The notes under the pieces were generated by a model. The model made no database searches. It saw only the letters and a program-made list of their open reading frames with translations, and was not told where the DNA came from. The position numbers and the translations under genes are program-made. 64,000 nt of DNA. Origin: Pedobacter montanisoli. GTDB lineage: Bacteria; Bacteroidota; Bacteroidia; Sphingobacteriales; Sphingobacteriaceae. Of this stretch, positions 43,673 through 53,061 are shown one piece after another. Within the stretch, counting starts at the first letter, position 1. Each line of letters begins with the position of its first letter. The stretch spans positions 434,001 through 498,000 of the forward strand of contig NZ_JALGBH010000002.1 in NCBI RefSeq assembly GCF_022809115.1, given 5' to 3'.

Positions 43673-43707
43673 AAAAAGCGCTTGCAATATTTCTGCAAGC
43701 GCTTTTT
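43673..43707. terminator. Bidirectional terminator
   Basis: AAAAAGCGCTTGCA-loop-TGCAAGCGCTTTTT, a 14-bp perfect stem, between the GreA-like gene and the deacetylase gene. A second hairpin (43634-43658) overlaps the GreA-like stop. Confidence 0.92.
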
Positions 43708-43730
43708 GTTTTTTATTAAAAATATGCTGA

Positions 43731-44633
43731 TTAAAAGCTTTTAACGATCGCGTTGTGTAATGTTTTAGGACTCCAATAACCGCTGGCAATAATACGACGT
43801 ACGGTATATAACGGTTCATTAGGGTCGCGTTTATCTGCCAATGCAAAAGCCATTTTAAACCCACGTTTTTTAAGCTGAGGTATGCCTTCTGCATTCCATA
43901 AACCAAATGGATAAGCAAAATAGTCAATTTTCTTACCGGTAATCTGCTCTAACTTTTTGGTTGGTTTATCTAACTGTTCTTCCCAGTCTTTACCCTCGTA
44001 TTTTTTAAAATTCTTGTGATCATAAGTATGACTTCCAATTACGTTACCTTCGTCAGAAAGTTGTTTGATCTGGTCGGCACTCATGTAATCTACAAATTTT
44101 CCTTTTTTGCCAATAGATACGGTCATGATAAAATACACCGCTTTGTAGCCATACTTTTTAAGAAGTGGGTTAACGATGGTGTACTGATCTAAGTCAGTAT
44201 CATCAAAAGTAAGCATAATAGGTTTTTTAGGTAGTGGCTTACCTTCATTTAAATACGCATAAAGCTGATCAGGTAATATGGTATTATAACCACTGTCAAC
44301 CAGCATTTTAATGTGGTTTTTAAAATTCTCTATTTCAACAATATAATCTTTACCCACTTTGCCATCGGTTGGTTTCCAGTTACGTACCTGGTGATAACAT
44401 AAAATAGGTACCTGCGGACGTTCAAGTATGGTTTTTGCATCAGCAGTCTTTACTTTACTGATATCTATCGGATTGGCATCTTGTTTTTCGGATGTTGTTT
44501 TTCCGGCTTGGGTACTTTCTTCTGTTTGAGTTGAATCAGCACTTTTGCTACCTGTAGCCGATTGTGATTTGCTTTGACAGCCACTGTTAAATAAGATAGC
44601 TGCCGTTAAAAATGACAAGAAAAGTTTTTTCAT
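43731..44633 (-). CDS. Polysaccharide deacetylase lipoprotein
   Basis: 300 residues from ATG 44633 (MKKLFLSFL). Lipobox FNSGC (Cys about 19), then a Ser/Thr/Glu-rich linker (about 20-60). NodB domain from about 75: LCYHQVRNW, MLTFDDTDLD (about 139-148, TFDD motif), GSHTYDHKNF (about 199-208, HxxxH motif) and FAYPFG. Likely removes acetyl groups from cell-wall or exopolysaccharide sugars at the cell surface. Monocistronic. Confidence 0.88.
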   Translation of the reverse strand: MKKLFLSFLTAAILFNSGCQSKSQSATGSKSADSTQTEESTQAGKTTSEKQDANPIDISKVKTADAKTILERPQVPILCYHQVRNWKPTDGKVGKDYIVEIENFKNHIKMLVDSGYNTILPDQLYAYLNEGKPLPKKPIMLTFDDTDLDQYTIVNPLLKKYGYKAVYFIMTVSIGKKGKFVDYMSADQIKQLSDEGNVIGSHTYDHKNFKKYEGKDWEEQLDKPTKKLEQITGKKIDYFAYPFGLWNAEGIPQLKKRGFKMAFALADKRDPNEPLYTVRRIIASGYWSPKTLHNAIVKSF

Positions 44634-44650
44634 ATAATGTTGATATGAAA

Positions 44651-44658
44651 CAAAACTA
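44651..44658 (-). promoter_or_regulatory. -7 element before the deacetylase gene
   Basis: TAGTTTTG fits TAnnTTTG, 17 bases before the ATG. -33 box absent. Confidence 0.45.
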
Positions 44659-44717
44659 AGCATAAACCTTAAGATTTATATTGATGTTGATAAATTGTGA
44701 CTTAATGGAAGAGCAAT

Positions 44718-44749
44718 AAAAAAGCCCTGCAAATTTTGCAGGGCTTTTT
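44718..44749 (-). terminator. Terminator of the outer membrane beta-barrel gene
   Basis: A perfect palindrome AAAAAGCCCTGCAAAA followed by its complement, 18 bases after the stop at 44767, T-tract on the minus strand. It could also act on plus-strand readthrough. Confidence 0.93.
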
Positions 44750-44766
44750 GTATAAATCTTTAAGGA

Positions 44767-45369
44767 TTAAAAGTGAAATTGCACACCTAATTTTGGTGCA
44801 AAAGTATCAGCATTTAAACCAAAGCTGTTGCTTTTTACTTTCGTTCCAGTTGATTCAACTTTGTACTCGTTATGAGCATAATCTAAACCATTAACAGATA
44901 ATTCAATACCAACTCTTTTAGTTGGATAGAAAGCAAAACCAGGAGCAAGGTTTACACCTATAGAAGTACTTGTACCTAATTTAGCACCAGTATCTCCGTT
45001 AGCATCTACCGCTTTGTTTGTACCAAACGCCATAGGAACTGCTAATTGTCCGTAGAATTTAAACTGATCTGATAAACCTACATAGTAACGACCGAAAGGA
45101 GCTACCACGAAAGCTTCGTTTTGTCTTGAATTGCTAACAGCTTTGTTATAGGTATAACCTACACCAGTACCAATAGCTACATTGTTAGCTACGAAATAAC
45201 CAACATTAGGAACAACGCTAAATTTTACGTCAGATTTTGCAGCACCTTCAACTTTGGTGCTGTTGAAACCAACGTTACCACCTAACATAATTTTTCCTTT
45301 TTCTGTTTGTGCGTTAGCACCAAAAGTAATAGCTGCTACAGCTACTAATGATAATAATACTTTTTTCAT
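44767..45369 (-). CDS. Outer membrane beta-barrel protein
   Basis: 200 residues from ATG 45369 (MKKVLLSLVAVAAITFGANAQ); signal peptide cleaved after NAQ about 20. The rest alternates short beta-strands with Gly/Asn/Thr turns and ends in an aromatic residue (QFHF), typical for OmpA/OmpX-like barrels (PF13568-type). About eight strands. Function unknown. The 328-bp spacer upstream holds two GATGACAAAACA direct repeats at 45541-45552 and 45560-45571; no clear -7 box. Confidence 0.85.
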   Translation of the reverse strand: MKKVLLSLVAVAAITFGANAQTEKGKIMLGGNVGFNSTKVEGAAKSDVKFSVVPNVGYFVANNVAIGTGVGYTYNKAVSNSRQNEAFVVAPFGRYYVGLSDQFKFYGQLAVPMAFGTNKAVDANGDTGAKLGTSTSIGVNLAPGFAFYPTKRVGIELSVNGLDYAHNEYKVESTGTKVKSNSFGLNADTFAPKLGVQFHF

Positions 45370-45540
45370 TTTCAGTGTTAATTGAGAATAACAGTTATAC
45401 ATTTAACCGTTATTTGCCTCTATAAATGCAAAGGGCATACCCCTTTTTAGAGGATTGCGTGCCAAAAAAAGAGCTGTTTTGTGTAAAGTGTTAAGTCTTA
45501 GTTAGATAGCTTTTGTTATGCTTGCAGTATATTATTTTAG

Positions 45541-45571
45541 GATGACAAAACAGGTTTTTGATGACAAAACA
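45541..45571. repeat. Direct repeat GATGACAAAACA, two copies
   Basis: Identical 12-mers at 45541-45552 and 45560-45571, 19 bp apart start to start, in the spacer between clpB and the beta-barrel gene (45370-45641). Could be regulator sites upstream of the beta-barrel gene. Confidence 0.6.
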
Positions 45572-45641
45572 CTGATTTTTCTTACTTTTTAGATAAGTGT
45601 ACATGTGACACCATCTATGCCAAAATGTACTGACAAAAATA

Positions 45642-45673
45642 CAATAAAAAAGTCCCGGTAAACCCGGGACTTT
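45642..45673 (-). terminator. Terminator of clpB
   Basis: Minus strand AAAGTCCCGG-gttta-CCGGGACTTT then TTTTTTATTG, 25 bases after the clpB stop. Confidence 0.88.
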
Positions 45674-45697
45674 AAAGTATGTTAAAACTTTTAAATG

Positions 45698-48292
45698 TTA
45701 TTTCTCGTTAAGGAATACGAACTTGTTATCAAACATGTCTAATTTGATTTTGCTGTCTTTATCTACTTTGCCAGCTAGTATCTCTTTAGACAATTCGTTT
45801 AAGATACGTTTTTGGATTACTCGTTTTAAAGGACGAGCGCCAAACTGAGGGTCGTAACCTAATTGAGCAAGCCAGTCTAAAGCTTCATTACTTGCCGTAA
45901 TGTCTATTCCCATTTCTGCTAGCGTATGTTGTATTTGTTTAAACTGCAAATCAACAATGTTTCGTATTTCACTTCTATTAAGGGGAGTGAACATGATCAA
46001 CTCATCAATCCTGTTTAAAAACTCCGGACGTATGGTCTGTTTTAACAATTCGAATAACTCATTTTTAGTTTTGGCTACCACTTCATCGTGGTTATTATCA
46101 TTCAGCTCCTTGAAATTATCCTGGATCAAATGAGCACCTATATTGGAGGTCATTATAATAATGGTGTTTTTAAAATTAACCACACGACCTTTATTATCTG
46201 TTAACCTTCCGTCGTCTAAAACCTGCAATAAGATATTGAATACATCGGGATGTGCTTTTTCAATTTCGTCTAAAAGTACAACAGAATAAGGTTTACGACG
46301 TACCGCTTCTGTAAGTTGTCCACCTTCATCATAACCCACGTATCCCGGAGGCGCACCTATTAAGCGTGAAACGGCATGTCTTTCCTGATATTCGCTCATA
46401 TCTATACGTGTAAGCGCATTTTCATCATTAAACAAAAACTCGGCAAGTGCTTTTGCCAACTCTGTTTTACCTACGCCTGTAGTACCTAAAAATATAAACG
46501 ATCCTATAGGTTTGCGTTTATCCTGCAAACCTGCACGCGAACGACGTATGGCATCAGATATAGCTTCAATTGCTTCATCTTGTCCGGCTACGCGTTTATG
46601 CAATTCTTCTTCTAGGTGCAATAGCTTTTCTCTTTCACTGGCTACCAGTTTTGTAACCGGAATACCTGTCCAGCGTGCTACAACGCCTGCAATATCATCT
46701 GCAGTAACTTCTTCTTTAAGCATTCTGCTATCGCTTTGGCGAGATGCCAGATCAGCTTTTAATGCTTCTACTTTATCCTGCGCTTCTTTGATCTTACCGT
46801 ATCTAAGTTCGGCTACTTTGCCATAATCTCCGGCACGTTCGGCCTGTTCGGCTTCTAATTTATAGCTTTCAATTTGCTCTATCTGATGGTTTATAGAATC
46901 AACTAGGTCTTTTTCACCCTGCCATTTGGCTTTGAATTCATCGCGTTCGGCAGCCAGATTGGCAATTTCTTCAGTTAATTCTTTAACCTTTTTATCGTCT
47001 TTTTCACGTTTAATGGCTTCACGTTCTATTTCTAAGCGCATAATCTCACGCTCTAGAGCATCTACGTTTTCTGGTACGCTATCCATTTCCATACGCAATT
47101 TAGAAGCTGCTTCGTCCATCAGGTCAATAGCTTTATCTGGTAAGAAACGATCAGAAATGTAACGCTGGCTCATTTCTACTGCGGCTATAATGGCTTCGTC
47201 TTTGATACGTACTTTGTGGTGGGTTTCATAGCGCTCTTTTAGTCCACGTAAAATAGAAATGGCATCTTGGGTATCAGGTTCTTCAACCATTACCTTTTGA
47301 AAACGACGCTCTAATGCTTTGTCTTTTTCCAGATATTTCTGGTATTCATCTAATGTAGTGGCACCTATAGCCCTTAATTCGCCCCTGGCTAAAGCCGGTT
47401 TAAGAATGTTTGCGGCATCCATGGCTCCTTCGCCACCACCAGCACCTACCAATGTATGGATCTCATCAATAAATAAAATGATTTCGCCATCACTCTGGGT
47501 AACTTCTTTTACCACGGCCTTTAAACGTTCCTCAAACTCGCCTTTGTATTTAGCTCCGGCAATAAGCGCACCCATATCTAATGAATAAACTACTTTAGAT
47601 TTCAGGTTTTCGGGTACGTCACCTTTGATAATTCTAAAAGCAATACCTTCGGCTATAGCAGTTTTACCCACGCCCGGCTCACCAATTAAAATAGGGTTGT
47701 TTTTGGTACGACGTGATAAAATTTGTATCACACGTCTGATTTCTTCATCGCGACCAATAACCGGATCTAATTTTCCGCTTTCTGCATATTCATTTAAATT
47801 CCGGGCATATTTGCCTAATGCCTGATAAGTTGCTTCTGCGTTCTGGTCGGTTACATGTCTGTCGCCACGTAACTCTGTAATGGCTTTCTTAAGATCTTTT
47901 TCATTTACACCCTGCTCTTTTAAAAGCTTTGAGGTTTGGTCGTTTACAGCCAGAATACCTAAGAGCATATGCTCAACAGAAACAAACTCATCTTTAAATT
48001 CTTTTAAAAAAGATTGTGCTTTTTGTAAGGCACTATTTGCACCTGATGAAAGATATATATTGCTACCACTTACTTTTGGAAATCTGGCAATTTCTTCATC
48101 AAGTTTCTGGTTTAGCGTATTGAGGTTAACATTAAGTTTCTTTAATACATAAGAAATCACATTCTCATCAACAGTAAGCAAACCTTTTAAAAGGTGTGCC
48201 GGCTCAATGGCCTGTTGTTGATTGCCTTGTGCAATTTCTGAGGCTTTTTGAACAGCCTCCTGGGCTTTTATTGTAAAATTGTTGAAGTTCAT
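45698..48292 (-). CDS. clpB: ClpB disaggregase
   Basis: 864-residue hexameric AAA+ chaperone that, with DnaK, pulls proteins out of aggregates. N-domain with two Clp repeats (about 1-145), NBD1 with Walker A GEPGVGKT (about 207), the coiled-coil middle domain (about 410-530) that binds DnaK, NBD2 with Walker A GTTGVGKT (about 607). Length normal. Together with grpE-dnaJ at the left edge this window carries two parts of the heat-shock system. 412-bp spacer upstream has an unusual inverted-repeat cluster. Confidence 0.97.
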   Translation of the reverse strand: MNFNNFTIKAQEAVQKASEIAQGNQQQAIEPAHLLKGLLTVDENVISYVLKKLNVNLNTLNQKLDEEIARFPKVSGSNIYLSSGANSALQKAQSFLKEFKDEFVSVEHMLLGILAVNDQTSKLLKEQGVNEKDLKKAITELRGDRHVTDQNAEATYQALGKYARNLNEYAESGKLDPVIGRDEEIRRVIQILSRRTKNNPILIGEPGVGKTAIAEGIAFRIIKGDVPENLKSKVVYSLDMGALIAGAKYKGEFEERLKAVVKEVTQSDGEIILFIDEIHTLVGAGGGEGAMDAANILKPALARGELRAIGATTLDEYQKYLEKDKALERRFQKVMVEEPDTQDAISILRGLKERYETHHKVRIKDEAIIAAVEMSQRYISDRFLPDKAIDLMDEAASKLRMEMDSVPENVDALEREIMRLEIEREAIKREKDDKKVKELTEEIANLAAERDEFKAKWQGEKDLVDSINHQIEQIESYKLEAEQAERAGDYGKVAELRYGKIKEAQDKVEALKADLASRQSDSRMLKEEVTADDIAGVVARWTGIPVTKLVASEREKLLHLEEELHKRVAGQDEAIEAISDAIRRSRAGLQDKRKPIGSFIFLGTTGVGKTELAKALAEFLFNDENALTRIDMSEYQERHAVSRLIGAPPGYVGYDEGGQLTEAVRRKPYSVVLLDEIEKAHPDVFNILLQVLDDGRLTDNKGRVVNFKNTIIIMTSNIGAHLIQDNFKELNDNNHDEVVAKTKNELFELLKQTIRPEFLNRIDELIMFTPLNRSEIRNIVDLQFKQIQHTLAEMGIDITASNEALDWLAQLGYDPQFGARPLKRVIQKRILNELSKEILAGKVDKDSKIKLDMFDNKFVFLNEK

Positions 48293-48320
48293 TTATGCTT
48301 TTGTTTTTACTATTTTTTAC

Positions 48321-48443
48321 CATTTAAGACATCTTAGTTACTCTTAGTTTTCCAAGGCGGTTATTTTTCGCCATCTAAGAGCTGTTAAGAAACATCTTAT
48401 TTTTCTTAGGTGTTTAATCTTTCCACTATCTAAGGCGCCTTAG
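48321..48443. repeat. Cluster of CTTAG/CTAAG inverted repeats
   Basis: Between clpB and the MFS gene: CATCTTAG (48330), CATCTAAG (48372), CATCTTAT (48393), TATCTAAG (48427), each followed after a few bases by TTAAG or CTTAG, and ending in the perfect palindrome CTAAGGCGCCTTAG (48430-48443). Starts are 42, 21 and 34 bp apart. No coding potential seen. It lies 30-150 bp upstream of the clpB ATG. Confidence 0.75.
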
Positions 48444-48677
48444 TATTTATCTTCTGCTTGGACTCAAAACAAATGCCACGCGTAATTGATTTTACGAATC
48501 GGAAATTTTGTCTTGTTGCTTTGGTTTTTAATGAATAAATGTCTGATTTTTAGTGGTTTGTACTGAAATATTGTCTTTTGTATATAGATGTTAAAGAATA
48601 TTTGGCTTGATGAATTATAAAACTTGATCAGCAGGTAAAGATTTGATGGTCTGTCTTAATGCCTCCTATAATAAATC

Positions 48678-48685
48678 TATATTTG
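48678..48685 (+). promoter_or_regulatory. -7 element before the MFS gene
   Basis: TATATTTG fits TAnnTTTG, 19 bases before the ATG at 48705. No TTG at -33. Confidence 0.5.
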
Positions 48686-48704
48686 CAAACGAATACTTTA
48701 AACC

Positions 48705-49925
48705 ATGAAATCATTCATTAAACTTTACTTAGAAGCCTATAAAGGGCTCTCAACTCCTGCATGGATGCTGGCTTTGGTTATGCTGGTAAACAGGAGCGGG
48801 GCTATGGTAGTACCTTTTTTGGGTGTATATATGGTTAATCAGCTGCATTTTGACCTTGAAGCAACAGGTATTGTATTGAGTTGCTTTGGTATTGGTTCGG
48901 TTTTAGGCTCGTCTATAGGTGGTTGGTTAACCGATAAATTAGGTCATTTCAAGGTTCAATTTTTTAGCCTTTTGCTTACGGTGCCCATGTTTTTAATTCT
49001 ACCCGAGTTAAAAACCGAAGCTTCTTTGGCAATGGGTATATTTATTATGAGCATGATATCTGATGCGTTAAGGCCAGCCAACTCAGTTTCCATAGCTTAT
49101 TATTCAAAACCAGAAAATGTAATACGTAGCTTTACATTGAATAGAATGGCTCTAAATCTGGGCTTTTCTATAGGTCCTGCTTTAGGTGGTTTTCTGGCTG
49201 CCATATCTTATAACTGGCTGTTTTATGGTAATGCCATTGCGGCTTTTTTATCGGCCGCTGTTTTTTTCCTGTATTTTAGGAACAAAAAAGGTAGAGAGAA
49301 CAAAGAGGCTAAAGAAGAGATTAACAATTTGCAGGATGTATTACCCTATAAAGATGTTCCGTTTTTGGTGTTCTCTTTCCTGAGCATTATTTATGCCATC
49401 TGTTTTTTTCAATTGTTAAATACAGTTCCACTTTATTACAGAACTGTATATGCTTTAACCGAAACACAGATAGGTATTATACTGGCTTATAGCGGAGTAG
49501 TGGTTTTTAGCCTGGAAATGTTAATTGTGCATTGGGCCGAACGAAAAATGGCAGCTATAAAAGCAATTGTATATGGGATAATTTTTTGTGCTGCAGCATT
49601 CTTATCCTTATTGCTAACAAAAGGCTTATGGCTGTTGTACTTGTCTATGTTTATGCTTTGTATATCTGAAATATTGGCTATGCCTTTTATGGCAACGGTA
49701 ACTCTACAACGCTCAAATAAAACTTACAGAGGCGCTTATATGGGGTTAAATTCTTTGTCGCTTTCGGCAGGCTTAATCTTTGCGCCTTTTTTAGGTACTA
49801 AAGTGGCTGCTAAGTTTGGGTTTAATATTTTATGGATGGGTACAGGAATAGTAATGTTGTTTACTGCATTTGGGTTCTTCCTGTTGATGAAACGAATGCG
49901 GCTCGATAAATCCAAAACCACATAA
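48705..49925 (+). CDS. MFS transporter
   Basis: 406 residues, 12 helices with a cytosolic loop between 6 and 7 (about 190-215, KGRENKEAKEEINN). The helix 2-3 loop GGWLTDKLGHFKVQ matches the MFS A motif (GxxxDRxGxR). Similar to the multidrug (DHA1-like) group; substrate not predictable. Stands alone with its own -7 box. Confidence 0.88.
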   Translation: MKSFIKLYLEAYKGLSTPAWMLALVMLVNRSGAMVVPFLGVYMVNQLHFDLEATGIVLSCFGIGSVLGSSIGGWLTDKLGHFKVQFFSLLLTVPMFLILPELKTEASLAMGIFIMSMISDALRPANSVSIAYYSKPENVIRSFTLNRMALNLGFSIGPALGGFLAAISYNWLFYGNAIAAFLSAAVFFLYFRNKKGRENKEAKEEINNLQDVLPYKDVPFLVFSFLSIIYAICFFQLLNTVPLYYRTVYALTETQIGIILAYSGVVVFSLEMLIVHWAERKMAAIKAIVYGIIFCAAAFLSLLLTKGLWLLYLSMFMLCISEILAMPFMATVTLQRSNKTYRGAYMGLNSLSLSAGLIFAPFLGTKVAAKFGFNILWMGTGIVMLFTAFGFFLLMKRMRLDKSKTT

Positions 49926-49949
49926 AAAAAGCATCTTGTTTAGAGATGC
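49924..49949 (-). terminator. Terminator of the pyrE-SRPBCC unit
   Basis: Minus strand GCATCT (49949-49944) pairs with AGATGC (49936-49931), followed by TTTTTTT (49930-49924). It ends the minus-strand unit; the MFS gene converges on it. Confidence 0.7.
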
Positions 49950-49969
49950 CTTAAATCTTTATAAAAATA

Positions 49970-50368
49970 TTATCCTAAAACCTCTTTTAAACGCTGGGTC
50001 TGATAGTCGGTAAGTTTTTGTAAAGGACCCGAAGCCAGCATCTTCATCATCATGTTCAGATCTGCAGATATGGTTAAGGTAGCTTTAGTAGTACCATTAC
50101 CTAAATCGGCTACAGCCCATTGAAGAGACACATCAAAAGGTGGTTTTTCTGTTGGGGTAGCTATTAGTTTCTGATTTTCAATACGTTCAGTAATCTTAAT
50201 GGTAAGCTTAGCCATGTTTTGTATAGTAAACTGGGCTTCGTCTTTTGTTGACGACCAGTTGTAAATATTTTCGGGCATTAACTGTTGATGATTGTTCAAA
50301 TCATCTAAAAAAGTATAAACCTTTTCAATAGGCAAGTTTATAATGGTAGTGCTTTCTATGTTTGTCAT
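49970..50368 (-). CDS. SRPBCC family (START/polyketide cyclase-like) protein
   Basis: 132 residues from ATG 50368 (MTNIESTTI); TTG at 50374 would add two. Helix-grip fold: NLPIEKVYTFLDDLNNHQQLMPENI near the start and the ATLTISADLNMMMKMLASGPLQ end. Binds hydrophobic ligands in a cavity; no catalytic residues evident. 24 bases after pyrE, same strand. Confidence 0.85.
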   Translation of the reverse strand: MTNIESTTIINLPIEKVYTFLDDLNNHQQLMPENIYNWSSTKDEAQFTIQNMAKLTIKITERIENQKLIATPTEKPPFDVSLQWAVADLGNGTTKATLTISADLNMMMKMLASGPLQKLTDYQTQRLKEVLG

Positions 50369-50392
50369 ATTCAATAAAAATTGATTGGTAGA

Positions 50393-51034
50393 TTATTTTC
50401 CCCATTCGGCAGGATTTTCACGCCATGCACCAAGCAGCTCTAAATCATTTTTTGCAATAAGACCTTGCTCTACGGCATAATCAATAAGCGCCGAGTAGTT
50501 TGAAAGAGTAGAAAAACGGCATTTTGCAGCTGCAAAATTTTCATCAGCTTGTTTAAAACCATAGGTAAAAATAGCAACTAAGCCGGCAACAGATAAACCA
50601 GCCTCACGTAAGGCGTTTACGGCCTGTAAACTGCTTTTTCCGGTCGAAACCAAATCTTCTACAACTACAACACGTTGTCCTTCAATGATTTCTCCTTCAA
50701 TTAAACTGCCGGTTCCATGTTCTTTTGCTTTTGAGCGAACGTAAATAAAAGGTAAGCCCAATTCCTGAGCTACCAGCACACCCTGAGGTATACCTGCGGT
50801 TGCTACACCAGCAATTACATCAACCGCACCATACTCTTCCTGAATAAGTTGAGCAAGTTTTTGGCGTATGTAAGTTCTTACAGCCGGATGAGATAGGGTG
50901 ATACGGTTATCGCAATAAATTGGAGATTTCCAACCCGAAGCCCATGTAAAAGGATTAGCAGGTTGCAATTTAATTGCTTTTATTTGTAATAAAAATTCAG
51001 CTACTTTTAATTCAATATCACTTTTATTATACAT
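50393..51034 (-). CDS. pyrE: Orotate phosphoribosyltransferase
   Basis: 213-residue enzyme of UMP synthesis (orotate + PRPP to OMP). PRPP-binding motif VVVVEDLVSTGKSS (about 119-132), the flexible-loop region and the SxVIAGVATAGIP segment (about 72-84) are clear. Length normal. Its ATG (51034-51032) overlaps the ATG of the divergent NUDIX gene in one CATG, and its promoter lies inside that gene. Confidence 0.96.
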   Translation of the reverse strand: MYNKSDIELKVAEFLLQIKAIKLQPANPFTWASGWKSPIYCDNRITLSHPAVRTYIRQKLAQLIQEEYGAVDVIAGVATAGIPQGVLVAQELGLPFIYVRSKAKEHGTGSLIEGEIIEGQRVVVVEDLVSTGKSSLQAVNALREAGLSVAGLVAIFTYGFKQADENFAAAKCRFSTLSNYSALIDYAVEQGLIAKNDLELLGAWRENPAEWGK

Positions 51035-51644
51035 GTCGCAAAAATACAGAATTTATATTAATGACAATACTTTGTTAATAAGTAACCAAGCCCCAGAAGG
51101 AGTAGAAAAAAATCAACAGTTTGAGAATGAAATATTTGATTTTGGTAACTTTTACGAAAGTTTAAAGGGGAAAAAACCACAGCATTATTTCCTGTTTGCT
51201 GATGAACCTAAAAAAACGTTTAAAAGTATTAAGAAAAAGCTTACTTTGATTAAAGCTGCGGGTGGTTTGGTTAATAATGCCAATGGAGAATATTTGTTTA
51301 TTTATAGGAACAACAAATGGGATTTGCCTAAAGGGAAAGTTGAAAAAGGAGAGAAGATGAAAAAAGCGGCCGTAAGAGAGGTAGAAGAAGAATGTGGAAT
51401 TAAAGTTGATCGACTTAAAGCTAAAATTTGTAAGACCTTTCATGTATATGAAATGGGCGGTAAACTGGTTTTAAAACATACCAACTGGTATAAAATGACG
51501 GTAAAGAATAGCCCGTTGCTTATACCACAGCTTGAGGAAGGCATAACAGAAGCCAGTTGGGTACCTTTGGCCAAATTTGAAGATAAAATAAAAAACACCT
51601 ATCCTTTGATCATAGATGTTTTAAGAGAAAATAATATGTTATAA
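51033..51644 (+). CDS. NUDIX hydrolase
   Basis: 203 residues. The Nudix box GKVEKGEKMKKAAVREVEEECGI fits Gx5Ex7REUxEExGU (about 107-129). An N-terminal extra domain of about 85 residues precedes it. Substrate (nucleotide diphosphate derivative) unknown. The ATG shares two bases with pyrE's start, divergently. It ends 8 bases before the convergent anti-sigma-like gene. Confidence 0.9.
   Translation: MSQKYRIYINDNTLLISNQAPEGVEKNQQFENEIFDFGNFYESLKGKKPQHYFLFADEPKKTFKSIKKKLTLIKAAGGLVNNANGEYLFIYRNNKWDLPKGKVEKGEKMKKAAVREVEEECGIKVDRLKAKICKTFHVYEMGGKLVLKHTNWYKMTVKNSPLLIPQLEEGITEASWVPLAKFEDKIKNTYPLIIDVLRENNML
51039..51067 (-). promoter_or_regulatory. pyrE promoter inside the NUDIX coding start
   Basis: Minus-strand TTG (51067-51065), 18 bp, TATTTTTG (51046-51039). 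The expected start of transcription, about 4-5 bases beyond the G, falls on the A of the pyrE ATG at 51034, so pyrE mRNA is probably leaderless. Confidence 0.7.
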
Positions 51645-51652
51645 GCCCGGAC

Positions 51653-52261
51653 TTATTCCATATCCAGGCTGTCAAGTATCTTTTTGATCTGATTAAGGTA
51701 TTTTCCATAATAATATCTTGACCAGAGCTCTGTAATGAAACCTAACAGAAGGATAGATACAAAACAATTCAGGATCAGATAGAGTACCGGGAGTTCTGAA
51801 ATAAATTTTGTTAAAGCTACATTCTTAATGACCAATAAATAGATACAACCAAAAGCCAGCGCTATAAAACCAATAATGTAGGTTAATGCTTTATACAGCT
51901 CAAGATTCATTTTCATTTCATAATAAAACCATAACAAGTTTTTTCTGCTATCCAGGCTAAGGTCATACGAGTGTTTATAAGAGGTATAGAATTTAAAAAA
52001 ATAATAGGCTGTAAAACCACATGTAATGGCATAAAAAATAAAGAATACCAATTTGAGTTCGGTAGAGAAGTTAAATAGCTTAGGGAGAAAAGCCATTACA
52101 ATCAGGCTGATGATTTGTATATAAAATTCATGTTTCATTTTTTTCCTGATCAGATCTACAGGGGTATGGGCTTCTTTAATTTTGAGCATGTTCTCTGATA
52201 TTTGTGCAGAAGATTCATTGTCTTCCTTATTCCATTGCTTTTTTAGTTCATCAAAATTCAT
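51653..52261 (-). CDS. Membrane protein coupled to an ECF sigma factor
   Basis: 202 residues: soluble N-terminus (about 1-48, FDELKKQWNKEDNESSAQISE) then four hydrophobic helices (about 48-65, 70-90, 120-142, 155-180). Overlaps the sigma gene by 11 bases, so it is co-translated. The N-terminal cytosolic part plus membrane anchor suggests an anti-sigma-like role, but it does not look like FecR or a zinc-binding anti-sigma. Function inferred from position. Confidence 0.75.
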   Translation of the reverse strand: MNFDELKKQWNKEDNESSAQISENMLKIKEAHTPVDLIRKKMKHEFYIQIISLIVMAFLPKLFNFSTELKLVFFIFYAITCGFTAYYFFKFYTSYKHSYDLSLDSRKNLLWFYYEMKMNLELYKALTYIIGFIALAFGCIYLLVIKNVALTKFISELPVLYLILNCFVSILLLGFITELWSRYYYGKYLNQIKKILDSLDME

Positions 52262-52763
52262 AACCGTTATTTTTTATAATTTGCTGTAATTTTTCTTTGG
52301 TTCTACTTAATTTTACCCTTGCATTAATTTCACTTATCCCTAAATTTTCGGCTATTTCTTTATGAGACAGATCTTCAAGGTATAAAAAGATCAGGGCTTT
52401 TTCTATCGGGTTAAGCTCGCGTACCGCTTTATAGAGATAAGCCAGCTTTTCTTCTTTCTCATGGCTGTTGTCGTTGATATCTGCTATGTCAAACTCATGA
52501 TCCAAGCTTATTTTATCAAGTTTTTTATGTTCTTTCTTGAAGAAAACAATAGCTGTATTTAAAGCAACACGATACATCCATGTAGAGAATTTACTGTTGC
52601 CTTTAAATGTGGGATATGCTTTCCATAATTGTCCTACAATTTCCTGGAACAAATCTTCCTGGTCTTCAAGCTGGTTCATATACATTTTAGTTGCTTTATG
52701 TATAATTCCTTTGTGTTGATTGATAAGTTCCAGAAATATCTGTGTATTGTTGCCTGATTGCAT
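52251..52763 (-). CDS. ECF-type RNA polymerase sigma factor
   Basis: 170 residues, sigma-70 region 2 (about 20-90, QEDLFQEIVGQLWKAYPTFKGNSKFSTWMYRVALNTAI) and region 4 (about 110-165, LIFLYLEDLSHKEIAENLGISEINARVKLSRTKEKL). Directs RNA polymerase to alternate promoters under a signal likely sensed by the downstream membrane protein. Divergent from susC; whether it controls that operon is open. Confidence 0.92.
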   Translation of the reverse strand: MQSGNNTQIFLELINQHKGIIHKATKMYMNQLEDQEDLFQEIVGQLWKAYPTFKGNSKFSTWMYRVALNTAIVFFKKEHKKLDKISLDHEFDIADINDNSHEKEEKLAYLYKAVRELNPIEKALIFLYLEDLSHKEIAENLGISEINARVKLSRTKEKLQQIIKNNGYEF

Positions 52764-53061
52764 TTTGAGATTGTAGAATGGTTGATTTAATACTAATATC
52801 TGATTTATATGTTTTTGTGTAATTGGTATAAGGATTTACAAAACGTTACATCAGATACTGAAATAAAAAGAAAGCAGGATTTTATAAAGATGATAATGAG
52901 TTCATTGTTTTCTAATTTGTTAAGTAAATGCTTGTGTTTTTGCGAAAAAAATACCTATTCTTCTTTCTTTTTGCTTTTAAAATAACAAAATGAAATAAAA
53001 ATTATTAACTTAAAGTTTACAATTACGTAAAACAAATTATTCCTAAAAAATCAAAAGAACT
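52764..53061. other. 298-bp A/T-rich spacer between sigma factor and susC
   Basis: No ORF or tRNA seen. A/T-rich runs with a long probable susC leader; no exact TAnnTTTG on either strand, although near-misses exist. Possible regulated promoter region. Confidence 0.5.

Noticed and set aside
43646..43927. A 93-residue open frame on the minus strand overlapping the deacetylase gene
   Set aside because: Same strand but another frame from the deacetylase, which has lipobox and NodB motifs; the short frame has none.
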